Shown one piece after another: positions 25,801 to 35,679 of a stretch of 64,000 nucleotides of DNA. The stretch comes from Bacteroidales bacterium (GTDB lineage Bacteria; Bacteroidota; Bacteroidia; Bacteroidales; Paludibacteraceae). The notes under the pieces are model-generated. The model had not been told where the DNA came from. It saw only the letters and a list, made by a program, of their open reading frames with translations, and made no database searches. Positions within the stretch are counted from its first letter, which is position 1. The number at the start of each line of letters is the position of its first letter. A program made the translations under genes and the position numbers. The stretch spans positions 126,098 to 190,097 of the forward strand of contig SUXE01000008.1 in NCBI GenBank assembly GCA_015061115.1. Direction: 5' to 3'.

Positions 25801-27624
25801 TTATCTCTTTATAATCGGATATGCATTGCCATCAATAATCATATAGTAGATTCCTTTAGCCAAAGAAGACGTGTTGACAATTCCGTCGACAGACAATTTA
25901 CCTTCTGTCACACTGATTCCATTGGCATTAACCACACGGAATGATGCTCCTTCTTCAGCTCCAGACACTATGATATTATTGCCAATTGGATAAACAGAGA
26001 TGTTGGTTCCTGCGATAAGCTCCACTGCGGTTGGCTCTTTAATAGAGAATTGGTATTGTGCAATACAACCATTAGCATCTTTTACGGACACTACATAATC
26101 CCTTGCTTCCAAATTATGGTATTCGTCTTTTTCTCCATATGGACCTCTGTCTAATGCGTATAGATACGGTGCATAATCGTAGTTCTCCAAAACTACTTTC
26201 ACATCTTTTTGACCGATGCTATCCACCGATGCGATTACCGGACGAGGATTAACTTTGATTTCTATGGATGCGGAAGTTGTGCATATGCCATCATTTGCCT
26301 TAAAACTAATGTTTGTTGTTTCTTTTGGCTCGAAATCCAAAATGGCATTATTACTTAAAATATCACCGCTTTCTTCAGACTTCCATTCGTAGTCTTTTAT
26401 TTCAGATTCAGATAAGTCAATAGTAACACGATCTCCTTCACAAATTTCGATCTTATCAAGATCTATCATGGAAGGTGCAGACACTATGACATAGGCAGTG
26501 TCGTGTACAATTTGTTCGAACTCTCCTTCTCCTTCACGATATGAAAATCTTGTGATGTATTTGACAAATCCAGGCACATTTTGTTGTCTTTTTAGAATGA
26601 ATCCTTTGTCGCTTTTTTGAAGTTTTGAAGTGACATCAGTGATTTCTTTATCATTAAATTCTAATACCGTAAGATTTAATTTTGATGGATATAGTATATT
26701 TCCAGTTCCTGTTGTGTCGATAGTGAGTACTGTACTGTCTTCTTCACAAACGTTAGTAGCGGCGATAGAAGAGTTAAGCTTCAATACTCCATCTACAGGT
26801 TCTTCCTCAACCTCTCCATATTGGTAGACGCGTACATAATCGACAAGCATACGTTGTGGGAAGATTCCGTCGTCGATACCTTGCTCGCCTCCCCAGCTTC
26901 CACCGACAGCAATGTTAAGAAGAAGGTGGAATCTCTTGTCGTATGGCCACTCTTTATATGATTTGTGCTCGTTGTTGAAACGGAACACCTGTTCGCCATC
27001 AAGGAAGAAAATCACTTTTTCTGCATCCCACTCCATGCTGTAGATGTGCCAGTTTTGGCTTGGCGACGAAGTTGTCACCGTGTTACCCTTGTTCGTGCCA
27101 TTCTTGTGGTTGTAGGCCTCTGTGTGGATGTTGCAGTGGATTTTATTAGGGTCGAAGCCTACATTCTCCATGATATCCAACTCTCCAGAGTTTGGCCATC
27201 CACCATAAGTGTCGTCTGTGGAAAGCATCCAGATGGCTGGCCACATACCGCGTCCAGACGGAAGCAATGCTTTCACTTCCACTTTTCCGTAAAGCCAATC
27301 ACCTTTGCCTTTTGTAAGCAGACGGGCAGAAGTATATTCTTTAGTCTGACCATCTCCATACCAAGTATATCTCTCTTTACGAGCTTCGATGATTAGGTTG
27401 CCGTCTTCCACCCACGCATTCTTTTTATCAGCAGGAGTATAGTTTTGGGCCTCATTGTTTCCCCAGTCCCAGTTGTTTCCTTCTGTATCAAACGACCATT
27501 TTGAATTGTCTGGTGTGCCAGAATAGTCGAACTCATCGTTCCAGACGAGTTTCCAATCTTGCTTTCCATATAGGAAAGAGCAACATAATGTTGTGCAAAC
27601 GGTTAGGAGTAATTTTTTTATCAT
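25801..27624 (-). CDS. Secreted GH16 beta-glucanase with T9SS sorting domain
   Basis: 607 residues. Signal peptide about 1-20; GH16 domain about 22-272 with the catalytic motif ELDIMENVG (nucleophile Glu148, acid/base Glu153); then Ig-like or PKD-like beta modules (about 285-520); then a C-terminal T9SS type A-like sorting domain (about 530-607: ISVYPIGNNIIVSG, FRVVNANG, LAKGIYYMII). GH16 family 3 members cleave laminarin and related beta-1,3/1,4-glucans; the exact substrate is inferred. The protein would be exported by the T9SS and displayed or released at the surface. No glycan-uptake susCD genes are nearby. Confidence 0.93.
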   Translation of the reverse strand: MIKKLLLTVCTTLCCSFLYGKQDWKLVWNDEFDYSGTPDNSKWSFDTEGNNWDWGNNEAQNYTPADKKNAWVEDGNLIIEARKERYTWYGDGQTKEYTSARLLTKGKGDWLYGKVEVKALLPSGRGMWPAIWMLSTDDTYGGWPNSGELDIMENVGFDPNKIHCNIHTEAYNHKNGTNKGNTVTTSSPSQNWHIYSMEWDAEKVIFFLDGEQVFRFNNEHKSYKEWPYDKRFHLLLNIAVGGSWGGEQGIDDGIFPQRMLVDYVRVYQYGEVEEEPVDGVLKLNSSIAATNVCEEDSTVLTIDTTGTGNILYPSKLNLTVLEFNDKEITDVTSKLQKSDKGFILKRQQNVPGFVKYITRFSYREGEGEFEQIVHDTAYVIVSAPSMIDLDKIEICEGDRVTIDLSESEIKDYEWKSEESGDILSNNAILDFEPKETTNISFKANDGICTTSASIEIKVNPRPVIASVDSIGQKDVKVVLENYDYAPYLYALDRGPYGEKDEYHNLEARDYVVSVKDANGCIAQYQFSIKEPTAVELIAGTNISVYPIGNNIIVSGAEEGASFRVVNANGISVTEGKLSVDGIVNTSSLAKGIYYMIIDGNAYPIIKR

Positions 27625-27668
27625 ACCAAGATACTTTAGAAAGAGTTTATTGTCTTATTTTTGCTCTA

Positions 27669-27701
27669 CAAATGTACAATTATAATTGAATAATATATCA
27701 A
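27669..27701 (-). promoter_or_regulatory. Promoter of the GH16 gene
   Basis: On the minus strand TTG (27699-27701) and TACATTTG (27669-27676) lie 22 bases apart, about 45 bases before the start codon. Confidence 0.6.
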
Positions 27702-27774
27702 GAATGCCGAGTTACGAACGCTTCTGCCCGTTTTTATGAATATTATTATCCAATTATGTTAATTGCAGTAGGAT

Positions 27775-27798
27775 AAAAATCCAATTTGTTGGATTTTT
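27775..27798. terminator. Hairpin between divergent genes
   Basis: aaaaatcca (27775-27783) pairs with tggattttt (27790-27798). It lies in the 350-bp spacer between the GH16 and S41 genes and may insulate the two divergent promoters. Confidence 0.45.
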
Positions 27799-27919
27799 GG
27801 GGCATAAAAAATGGCTTCTATAGATGTGATTTTGAAAAAACTAGAGGATTTGTTGTGATTTTGTCTGTGTGTGAGCTCTATGTTGAGGATGAACTTTTGA
27901 AAATTAAACTCTATTCTAA

Positions 27920-27950
27920 TTTGAGTTTTCTATCCTTTTTGATAATTTTG
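27920..27950 (+). promoter_or_regulatory. Promoter of the first S41 peptidase gene
   Basis: TTTG (27920-27923) and TAATTTTG (27943-27950) are 19 bases apart, 28 bases before the start codon. TAACTTTG at 27960 is a second possible -7 box. Confidence 0.65.
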
Positions 27951-27977
27951 TTGCATTAATAACTTTGAATTCATAAT

Positions 27978-29636
27978 ATGGGAATCAAAAGAAACAAAAT
28001 ATATGCAGCAATGATTGGCTTGTTGGTTGCTGTGGCACCAACGTCGGTTATGGCTAATAAAAATGCAGAAGTATCTCGAAACCTGGAAATCTATTCTACT
28101 TTGTTGCGTGAGCTGGATATGTTCTATGTCGACACGTTTTCTGTAGAGAAGACGGTGGAGACTGGAATCAACGCGATGCTCAACAAGATTGACCCATACA
28201 CTATGTATATCCCTGAGCGTGAGATGGACGACCTTAAGTTTATGACTACAGGTACGTATGCCGGCGTTGGTTCGGTGATCTCGCAGCGAGACAGTCTTGT
28301 GATGATCCAGGAGGTATACGAAAATTCTCCATCTCATAAATATGGATTAAAGGCTGGCGACGTGCTTCTTAGCGTCGACGGGGAAAAAGTGATTGGCAGC
28401 ACCACTTCAGACGTGAGCAAGAAGTTGCGTGGTGTGGCTGGAACTTCGGTCAAGGTGGTTGTCAAGCGTGGTGATAAGGAGGTGACTCTTAATATTGTGC
28501 GTGACAATATCACTATATCATCTTTGAACTTGGCTAAAAACATCGGTGACAATATCGGTTATATCCATTTGACTGGTTTCACAACTGGCACTGCTGATTT
28601 GTTCAAGACAGAGTTGAAGAAACTTAAGCAGTCGGGCATCCAAGGTTTGATCATCGACCTTCGTTCCAACCCAGGAGGAATCCTTTCAGAGGCAGTCGAC
28701 ATCGTCGGATGTTTTGTGGAGAAGGGCACAAAGGTGGTTTACACCAAGAGCAAGATTAAGGAGTGGGATGAGACATTCTCAACAACTAAGGATCCTGTCG
28801 ACTTGGATATGCCAATCGTAGTGATGGTGAACGGGGAGAGTGCTTCCGCCGCTGAGATCGTATCCGGAGCATTGCAGGATTTGGACAGAGCTGTCATCTT
28901 GGGTGAGCGTACTTATGGTAAAGGTCTTGTGCAGACAAGCCGCAGTTTGCCATTTGGAGGCAGCCTTAAATTGACAATCTCTAAATACCATATCCCATCA
29001 GGACGTTGTATACAGGCTATCGACTATGCCCGTACACGTGAGAATGGAAAGAAATTTGTGATTCCAGATAGTTTGACTCATGAGTTCAAAACTAAGAATG
29101 GCAGAATCGTGAAGGATGGTTGCGGTGTGATGCCGGACACTGTGTATACAGGAGACAGCGTTCCTGCCCAGATTGTCTATCAGCTTTACGTGAAGAATAT
29201 CATCTTTGATTATTGTACAAAGTGGGCTGCTGAGCATCCTACAATTCCGTCGGTGCAGGATTTCAAATTCACTGATTGGCAGGATTTCAAGAATTTTGTT
29301 GTAAGCAAGGATTTCAGCTACAAGACAGAAAAAGAGAAACTTTTTGACGCTCTTGTTGAGAAAGCAAAGAAAGACAGCACATATGAGGCTGCAAAACAGC
29401 AGTATGATGCGTTGCAGATGGCTCTGTTCCGTTGTCAGGATGAAGAGTTGGATAAGAATAAGGATGAGATTATCCAGTTGATTTCTACCGACTTGGCTCA
29501 ACGTTATTATTACCAGAAGGGAGCTTCTGAGGAAAGTTTGAAATACGACAAGGAGACTAAGAGAGCTTCTGATATTTTGCGCAACAAGAACGTTTACAAC
29601 GCTATTTTGTCGACATCTAAAAAAAGTGACAAATGA
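27978..29636 (+). CDS. S41-family C-terminal processing peptidase
   Basis: 552 residues: signal peptide about 1-26 (PTSVMA), PDZ domain about 95-175, S41 protease core with Ser290 in GESASAAEI and Lys315 in TYGKGLVQ, spaced 25 residues apart as in Prc/CtpA. The C-terminal region from about 400 is Lys-rich and helical. It is a periplasmic serine protease that trims or degrades exported proteins. The stop overlaps the start of the nucleotidyltransferase gene (ATGA), so the two are translationally coupled. A paralogue lies at 36102. Confidence 0.93.
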   Translation: MGIKRNKIYAAMIGLLVAVAPTSVMANKNAEVSRNLEIYSTLLRELDMFYVDTFSVEKTVETGINAMLNKIDPYTMYIPEREMDDLKFMTTGTYAGVGSVISQRDSLVMIQEVYENSPSHKYGLKAGDVLLSVDGEKVIGSTTSDVSKKLRGVAGTSVKVVVKRGDKEVTLNIVRDNITISSLNLAKNIGDNIGYIHLTGFTTGTADLFKTELKKLKQSGIQGLIIDLRSNPGGILSEAVDIVGCFVEKGTKVVYTKSKIKEWDETFSTTKDPVDLDMPIVVMVNGESASAAEIVSGALQDLDRAVILGERTYGKGLVQTSRSLPFGGSLKLTISKYHIPSGRCIQAIDYARTRENGKKFVIPDSLTHEFKTKNGRIVKDGCGVMPDTVYTGDSVPAQIVYQLYVKNIIFDYCTKWAAEHPTIPSVQDFKFTDWQDFKNFVVSKDFSYKTEKEKLFDALVEKAKKDSTYEAAKQQYDALQMALFRCQDEELDKNKDEIIQLISTDLAQRYYYQKGASEESLKYDKETKRASDILRNKNVYNAILSTSKKSDK

Positions 29637-30379
29637 GAGCAATGATATTCGCTGCCGGACTTGGCACACGTCTTCGCCCACTTACGGACAATCGTCCTAA
29701 GGCATTGGTTGAACTGAATGGCAAACCGTTGCTTTTCCATTGCATAGAGAACTTGAAGCGTTTTGGTGTGACGGAATTCATGGTTAATGTTCACCATTTT
29801 GGCGACCAGATTATCGACTATCTGAAGTCGAATGATTTTGGTGTGGACGTGAAAATATCCGACGAACGTGATTTTCTGCTTGATACAGGTGGCGGATTGA
29901 AACGTGCGTTTGAGACATTCGGTGGTGAAGATCCGCTCATTGTCCATAACGTGGATATTTTTTCTAATGCGGATATCAAAGCATTGTACGAAACTCATTT
30001 GGCAAATGAAGCTGAGGCTACACTTCTTTGTTCGCACCGTGATTCTTCACGTCAGTTGATATCATCTGAAGATGGAAGACTGCGAGCATGGAAAAATCTT
30101 AAAACAGACGAAACTAAAGGCGACGTGACTGTGTTTGAAGAACCAAACAATCAGTTGGCGTTCGCTGGAATACATATTATAAACCCATCTCTTTTGCGAA
30201 AGATGTCTGATTTTCCGGATAAATTCTCAATCATTGATTTCTATCTGGATATGGCACCGTCTCACAATATCCAACTTCATGAATCTGCCGGTTTGCAGCT
30301 TATCGATGTTGGTAAGGTTGACGCGTTGGCAAAAGCGAGTGAGTTTATAGATAAACACATTAATCAACAAACAGACTGA
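29633..30379 (+). CDS. MurU-like sugar-1-phosphate nucleotidyltransferase
   Basis: 248 residues with the nucleotide-binding signature FAAGLGTRLRPLT at the N-terminus, then KALVELNGKPLL, the LDTGGGLKRAF segment and the metal-binding-like Asp in VHNVDIF. This pattern fits MurNAc-1-phosphate uridylyltransferase (MurU) of cell-wall recycling and related NDP-sugar pyrophosphorylases. The substrate is not proven by sequence. Coupled to an S41 protease gene upstream; an Lrp regulator starts 2 bases after the stop. Confidence 0.85.
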   Translation: MRAMIFAAGLGTRLRPLTDNRPKALVELNGKPLLFHCIENLKRFGVTEFMVNVHHFGDQIIDYLKSNDFGVDVKISDERDFLLDTGGGLKRAFETFGGEDPLIVHNVDIFSNADIKALYETHLANEAEATLLCSHRDSSRQLISSEDGRLRAWKNLKTDETKGDVTVFEEPNNQLAFAGIHIINPSLLRKMSDFPDKFSIIDFYLDMAPSHNIQLHESAGLQLIDVGKVDALAKASEFIDKHINQQTD

Positions 30380-30381
30380 AT

Positions 30382-30906
30382 ATGGGACAAAAACACATTG
30401 ACAAGTTAGATGAGAAGATTCTGAAACTGATTTCAGACAATGCACGAATGCCATTCTTGGAGGTGGCAAGAGAATGTAATGTCTCAGGAGCTGCAATTCA
30501 CCAGCGTATACAGAAGTTGCAGAAAATCGGTGTGATCAAAGGTTCTGAGTTTGTGCTCGACCCATCAAAAATTGGTTACAACACATGCGCGTACATGGGT
30601 ATTTTCTTGCGCGACGCGAATGATTTCCAGGATGTTGTGGACGCATTGTATAAAATTCCAGAGGTGGTGGAATGCCATTACACAACTGGAGAATATGCGA
30701 TGTTCATCAAGATTTACGCAAAGAGCAACCGTGATTTCTTGCGCTTGATCCATGAGAGACTGCAGGCTATCAAAGGCATCTCAAGTACAGAGACAATCAT
30801 TTCTCTAAACGAAGCGTTCAAACGTCAGGCTCCTATCATCGATATCGAAATCACAGATGATGATTATGATGGAGACGATGACATTGCTGATGATGTGGTG
30901 GATTGA
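30382..30906 (+). CDS. Lrp/AsnC-family transcription regulator
   Basis: 174 residues: N-terminal helix-turn-helix (LDEKILKLISDNARMPFLEV, then SGAAIHQRIQKLQKIGVIKG) and a C-terminal RAM ligand-binding domain (about 70-150). An unusual acidic Asp-rich tail (about 152-174) follows. It resembles the Lrp protein at 44363, with which it shares AIHQR and the EVVECH(Y/F)TTG segment. Target genes are unknown. Confidence 0.9.
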   Translation: MGQKHIDKLDEKILKLISDNARMPFLEVARECNVSGAAIHQRIQKLQKIGVIKGSEFVLDPSKIGYNTCAYMGIFLRDANDFQDVVDALYKIPEVVECHYTTGEYAMFIKIYAKSNRDFLRLIHERLQAIKGISSTETIISLNEAFKRQAPIIDIEITDDDYDGDDDIADDVVD

Positions 30907-30959
30907 TCTTCTTCCAAAATTATAAATCGGGGTTGTTATAATACACCCCATAATATATA

Positions 30960-33900
30960 GTGGAAAGGATATTTTTATCGATATATTACTTTTTTGAGCA
31001 ACGGCGTTCACTTTTGTGGATGTCGCTTGTTGTGTTGATTGCTCTGCTTGGTCTTTCCGCATCACGTCTGAATGTTGAGCAGGATATAATGAAGATCCTG
31101 CCCGACAATGGAAACAATGCAGTCCAGAAACTTGTGTTTGAAAAACTCAAGGTGAAGGATAATGTTGTGGTGATGGTGAGTACGGAAGACGGGGATATAG
31201 CCTCTGTCCATAAATGTGCGTTGACTTTGGAAAAGGAACTGAACGACGCTCTTGTGCCTGATCTTGCAAAAAGTGTAGACTTTACTGTGGATCCGGATGC
31301 TGGACAATCAACATCTGATATAATCTATAACAATCTTCCGATCTTTATCGACAATTCCGTCTACTCGACATTTGATTCTATCTTTTCTGCGGATGCCATT
31401 GATAGAAGGATGGCCGCAAACTATGGGGCGTTGCACGGATTGTTTGGTAATTTTGCAGCAGACTACATCTATAAAGATCCGTTCGGACTTGCTGGACCTG
31501 CGTTGAAAAGCCTTGCCAACACCCAGGTCTCATCTAAATATTCCATAATCGACGGTGGTGTATACCTTTCCACTGATTCCACCGCTATGATCACAATAAC
31601 TCCAACTTTCCCGGCTGGAGATGTCAACTCGTCTCAGAAACTTACCGAGGCGGTGGAGAAAGTGTTGGCAAAACACAATGAGGCAAAGATCGACTGTTTT
31701 GGTGGACCAGTGATGGGAGTTTACAATTCTCGTTGCATCCAGAAGGATATGCGTCTGACGCTTATTGTCGGAATATTAGCTATATGCACAATCATCTTCT
31801 TTTCTTTCCGTGACCGAAAGAGTGTCTTTCTGATATTGTTGCCAAGTTCATTCGGATTCCTTTTCGCATTGGCTGTGATGGCTTTGTATAAAGGGACTAT
31901 CTCTCTGATCGCCATGGGAGCGAGCAGTGCCATCATGGGAGTGGTGATGAGTTATGCGATCCATGTGGTGACGCATAAGGAGCATTGTAAAGATGCCCCA
32001 CAATTGATAAAGGAATTGTCATCTCCGCTGACAGTCGGCAGTTTCACAACTATCGGAGCTTTTTTCAGCCTTACATTCACGTCGTCTTCATTATTGATTG
32101 ATTTTGGACTCCTTGCGTCTAACATGATAATCGGAGCCATGATTTTCTGTCTCATCTATCTTCCTCATATTATGAGTTATGGTGAGACGGGGGAGAAACG
32201 CAGACTTTTGCGATGGATCGAGAAAATCAATGCCTACAAGATTGAGAATGTGTCGTTCCTGGTGGTGGTGATACTATTGCTTTCCGGTTATGGATTGTAT
32301 CACTACAATGATGTGGAGTTTGATGCCGACATGAACCATCTCTGCTATTATCCCGACGGCACGCTTGATGTTGAGAAACGATTGCAGCGTTCAACATGTG
32401 AGGATGGTGAGGTGTCGATATATTTTGTGTCAGCTGGAGAAACAGACGAAGAGTCCCTCGTCGCCTATCATAAGATGAATCATACACTTGACTCTTTGCT
32501 TGGCACGGGTGATATAGTGCGTCATTCCCATCTAGACAAATTGCTGGTGTCTGGCGGAGAACAGCAGGAGAAAATTGAGAAATGGAATTCTTTCTGGACA
32601 GCAGAACGGAAGCAGACAGTGACTCAGCAATTGAAGAAGTCGGCGGAGAAATATGGATTTCAACCATCTGCTTTTGATCCATTTGTCAAAACAATAAATG
32701 CGGAGTATAAAGCAGACAGAGTGGAGTCGGCATTTGAGAAAGTTCCACAGTCGCCTTTAAGCAAACATATCGACAGTTGGTTCTGTTCGGAAGACGGAAT
32801 GAAAATGGCAATCTCAAACGTCGTGATGAAAGCGGAAGCCAAACAGAAGGTTTATGATTCGTTTGTAGGCAGCAGGAATGTTGTGATTCTCGACAAACCT
32901 CATTTTGTTCAAGGGTATATGCGAAGCGTACAAGATGATTTCAATTTTGTGCTGGGAGTTTCGTCGCTGATTGTGTTCCTTGGATTGCTCCTTAATTATG
33001 GACGATTGGAAACAGCATTGTTAAGTTTCATGCCAATGGCATTGGCTTGGCTGATCATCCTTGGAGTGATGTATTTCTTTGGATTGTCGTTCAATATTGT
33101 GAGTGTCATAATCTCAACATTCATATTCGGTATCGGGGATGATTTCAGCATTTTCATCACAGATGGACTTGTGGATGAATACAGTAGGGGAAGGCATACA
33201 TTGTTGTCGCACAAGATAGCGATCTTTTTCTCGTCTGTCGTATCCATACTCGGCATGGGTGTTCTGGTGTTTGCCGATCATCCTTCGTTGCTTACTGTAG
33301 CATATACGTCATTGATAGGAATGTTTGCGACGGTGCTGATCGCGTATGTGTTGCAGCCATTGATATTCAGGTTGTTTGTCACACGTCGCACAGAGAAAGG
33401 ATTGTCGCCAATCACAATCAATAGTTTGTTCTGGACTATACTTCTGATCGGCAGTTTCGGAATAGCAGGAGTTTTGCTATCCTTGGTGGCTTTGTTGTCA
33501 TATTGTCTGCCTCTAAAGAAGATTTGGCGTTACAATTTGCTCCACTATCTGATCTGTTATTTCTGCAGAGGATTGATATGGATAGCCACACCTCGTCTGA
33601 CAAGAAAAGATGCGGACAATACGCATGAGGATTTTTCAAAGCCAGCGATGATAATATCCAACCATCAGTCGGTGCTTGATATCGTACGTGTGATGGCACT
33701 CACTCCTAAAGTGGTGATTATGGCAAAGAAGACAAATTGGAATTCCCCTGTCTATGGAATCCTTCTTCATTTGTCAGGTTTTTTCTGCAGCGACGACGCT
33801 ACTGAAAACTACATACCGCAGTTGAAGACACTTGTCGCCAACGGTTACAGCATTTGTGTCTTTCCGGAAGGAGAGAGAAGTGTCGATGGAAAAATCGCGA

Positions 33901-34826
33901 AATTCCATCCTGGAGCATTCTTTTTGGCAAGTGAACTTGGCATCGATATTCTTCCTGTTGTGTTTGCCGGCCATCATTATGGCATTCGCAAAGGAGACAT
34001 TATATATGTAGGCAGGACGAATATAGCGATGAAGATTTGTGAAAGGAGAGCGTGCGCACCGTCTGACCGTGCCAAACGATTGTTCAAGGAAGACGCTGCG
34101 GAATACGAAGCTTTGATAAAGAGTGAGTATGATGCACTCTGCCGTGAGATAGACACTCCTAAGAATCCATATTTCCGTCATCTGCTGGAGCAAAACTTTA
34201 TTCTGAAAGGACCAGTGCTTGAATACTACACCAAAGCCAAAATCAGAATAGAAGAAGACTATCAGAAGTATTGGAGACAGATTCCAAACAATGCCGTCGT
34301 CTCAGATTTGGGATGTGGCTATGGATATTTGTCGTTCATGCTGAGCCATACGATGCCAGAAGCCGAGATCCATTCGTACGACTATGATGAGGATAAGATA
34401 GAAATAGCTCAGCATTGTTATTCAGTGGCTGACAACCAGACATATAGCGTGGCTGACATTGTGAATTCGGATTTTGTGGAGAGCGATGTGTTCATCCTCA
34501 ACGACGTGTTGCATTATATGAAAGCAGACGAACGAAACAGCGTCCTATGCAAATGTTTGGAGAAATTGAAAGATGGAGGAAAAATCATTGTGCGAGATGC
34601 GGACAAGAGTCAGAAGAAAACGCATAAAATAACCAAGTTGACGGAATGGTTCTCCACTTCATCCATCATCCATTTCAACAAAGTCGCCCGTAATATTGAC
34701 TTTTTTGATGCAGAAGAGATGAAAACTTTTGCTGAAAAACACGGGTTGGAAATCGAGATCACAGACAATGATGAGACAACATCGAATAAGATATTCGTGT
34801 TGAAACGAAAAAATAAGACTTATTAA
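30960..34826 (+). CDS. Trifunctional MMPL transporter / lysophospholipid acyltransferase / SAM methyltransferase
   Basis: 1288 residues, apparently from a GTG start at 30960. Residues 1 to about 790 form an RND/MMPL exporter with about 12 membrane segments (for example FIFGIGDDFSIFITDGL). About 880-1060 is a PlsC-type acyltransferase with NHQSVLD (about 900) and FPEGERS (about 970). About 1090-1280 is a class I methyltransferase with VVSDLGCGYGYLSFML. Such three-domain chains are known in Bacteroidota and are thought to build and move a lipid-linked product, as in flexirubin or aryl polyene pathways. No such pathway genes lie next to it here. Substrate unknown. Confidence 0.88.
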   Translation: MERIFLSIYYFFEQRRSLLWMSLVVLIALLGLSASRLNVEQDIMKILPDNGNNAVQKLVFEKLKVKDNVVVMVSTEDGDIASVHKCALTLEKELNDALVPDLAKSVDFTVDPDAGQSTSDIIYNNLPIFIDNSVYSTFDSIFSADAIDRRMAANYGALHGLFGNFAADYIYKDPFGLAGPALKSLANTQVSSKYSIIDGGVYLSTDSTAMITITPTFPAGDVNSSQKLTEAVEKVLAKHNEAKIDCFGGPVMGVYNSRCIQKDMRLTLIVGILAICTIIFFSFRDRKSVFLILLPSSFGFLFALAVMALYKGTISLIAMGASSAIMGVVMSYAIHVVTHKEHCKDAPQLIKELSSPLTVGSFTTIGAFFSLTFTSSSLLIDFGLLASNMIIGAMIFCLIYLPHIMSYGETGEKRRLLRWIEKINAYKIENVSFLVVVILLLSGYGLYHYNDVEFDADMNHLCYYPDGTLDVEKRLQRSTCEDGEVSIYFVSAGETDEESLVAYHKMNHTLDSLLGTGDIVRHSHLDKLLVSGGEQQEKIEKWNSFWTAERKQTVTQQLKKSAEKYGFQPSAFDPFVKTINAEYKADRVESAFEKVPQSPLSKHIDSWFCSEDGMKMAISNVVMKAEAKQKVYDSFVGSRNVVILDKPHFVQGYMRSVQDDFNFVLGVSSLIVFLGLLLNYGRLETALLSFMPMALAWLIILGVMYFFGLSFNIVSVIISTFIFGIGDDFSIFITDGLVDEYSRGRHTLLSHKIAIFFSSVVSILGMGVLVFADHPSLLTVAYTSLIGMFATVLIAYVLQPLIFRLFVTRRTEKGLSPITINSLFWTILLIGSFGIAGVLLSLVALLSYCLPLKKIWRYNLLHYLICYFCRGLIWIATPRLTRKDADNTHEDFSKPAMIISNHQSVLDIVRVMALTPKVVIMAKKTNWNSPVYGILLHLSGFFCSDDATENYIPQLKTLVANGYSICVFPEGERSVDGKIAKFHPGAFFLASELGIDILPVVFAGHHYGIRKGDIIYVGRTNIAMKICERRACAPSDRAKRLFKEDAAEYEALIKSEYDALCREIDTPKNPYFRHLLEQNFILKGPVLEYYTKAKIRIEEDYQKYWRQIPNNAVVSDLGCGYGYLSFMLSHTMPEAEIHSYDYDEDKIEIAQHCYSVADNQTYSVADIVNSDFVESDVFILNDVLHYMKADERNSVLCKCLEKLKDGGKIIVRDADKSQKKTHKITKLTEWFSTSSIIHFNKVARNIDFFDAEEMKTFAEKHGLEIEITDNDETTSNKIFVLKRKNKTY

Positions 34827-34853
34827 GTGAATATAAACTAAAAACTATAGATT

Positions 34854-35204
34854 ATGGCACAAGACGAAATCGGATACGACGATAAGGAAGCTGTGGAATT
34901 CATCCTTGCCAACTTGGATGAAGAGTATGCCGACACAACAGCTGAAGAGGTAGAGTATATCCTTGATATCCTTTACGATTACTACGAGGCTCAGGGATTC
35001 TTCGATGAGGATTCAGATGATGAGGTGGATATCGACGAAGATGAGATTCTCCAGTATGTAGTGGATCAGGTGGAGAAAGACAAGAAGGCAGGAGAAAAGT
35101 TGGCTCAGAAATTTGATGAAGACCGTATCGCAGAAGTCCTGGAAGGAGAGTATGGATATTGCGACAAAACAGGAGTCTTCACTGATAATGAGGACGAGGA
35201 ATAA
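34854..35204 (+). CDS. Acidic protein of unknown function
   Basis: 116 residues, very rich in Asp and Glu (for example EDSDDEVDIDEDEI), with no signal peptide or membrane segment. It starts 27 bases after the trifunctional gene, so may be cotranscribed. I do not recognise the family; it is likely cytoplasmic. Confidence 0.7.
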   Translation: MAQDEIGYDDKEAVEFILANLDEEYADTTAEEVEYILDILYDYYEAQGFFDEDSDDEVDIDEDEILQYVVDQVEKDKKAGEKLAQKFDEDRIAEVLEGEYGYCDKTGVFTDNEDEE

Positions 35205-35242
35205 TTAATAATTCGAAATTCTAAATTCGAAATGCAAAAATA

Positions 35243-35276
35243 TAGAGACGCACGGATGTGTGTCTCTATTTTTATT
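35243..35276 (+). terminator. Terminator built from the GAGACGCAC palindrome
   Basis: tagagacgcac (35243-35253) pairs with gtgtgtctcta (35258-35268, one G-U) and is followed by atttttatt. Same palindrome family as 2073-2115. Confidence 0.7.
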
Positions 35277-35373
35277 GTCGTGTGTCTATATATTTTTTAT
35301 CTGTTTTTGTGTTTCTATTATTATTAATGAGCGTCTTTAATTTTTGTCCATTCTTCGATTTCGCGAAAGACCA

Positions 35374-35457
<84 letters not shown>

Positions 35458-35593
35458 TCTTGTATGTATATTCCTTTTTATAGTGTGAAAATGAGCCCTA
35501 AATCCTAGAAAAACACTGCAATTTGTCAACGTAATATTTGCACAACTTACATTATGAAAAAAATATGGCAAAAAAATGTAAAAAAAATGTGTT

Positions 35594-35628
35594 TTTGGTG
35601 CATGTTATTAAAAATAAGTGTAATTTTG
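35594..35628 (+). promoter_or_regulatory. Promoter of the Ala-rich lipoprotein gene
   Basis: TAATTTTG at 35621-35628 is a perfect -7 box; TTTG at 35594-35597 is 23 bases upstream, slightly long. Confidence 0.55.
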
Positions 35629-35679
35629 TAAGCGAATTCAAAACACGAATTTGTTTAATTCATATTATATACAAGAGAA

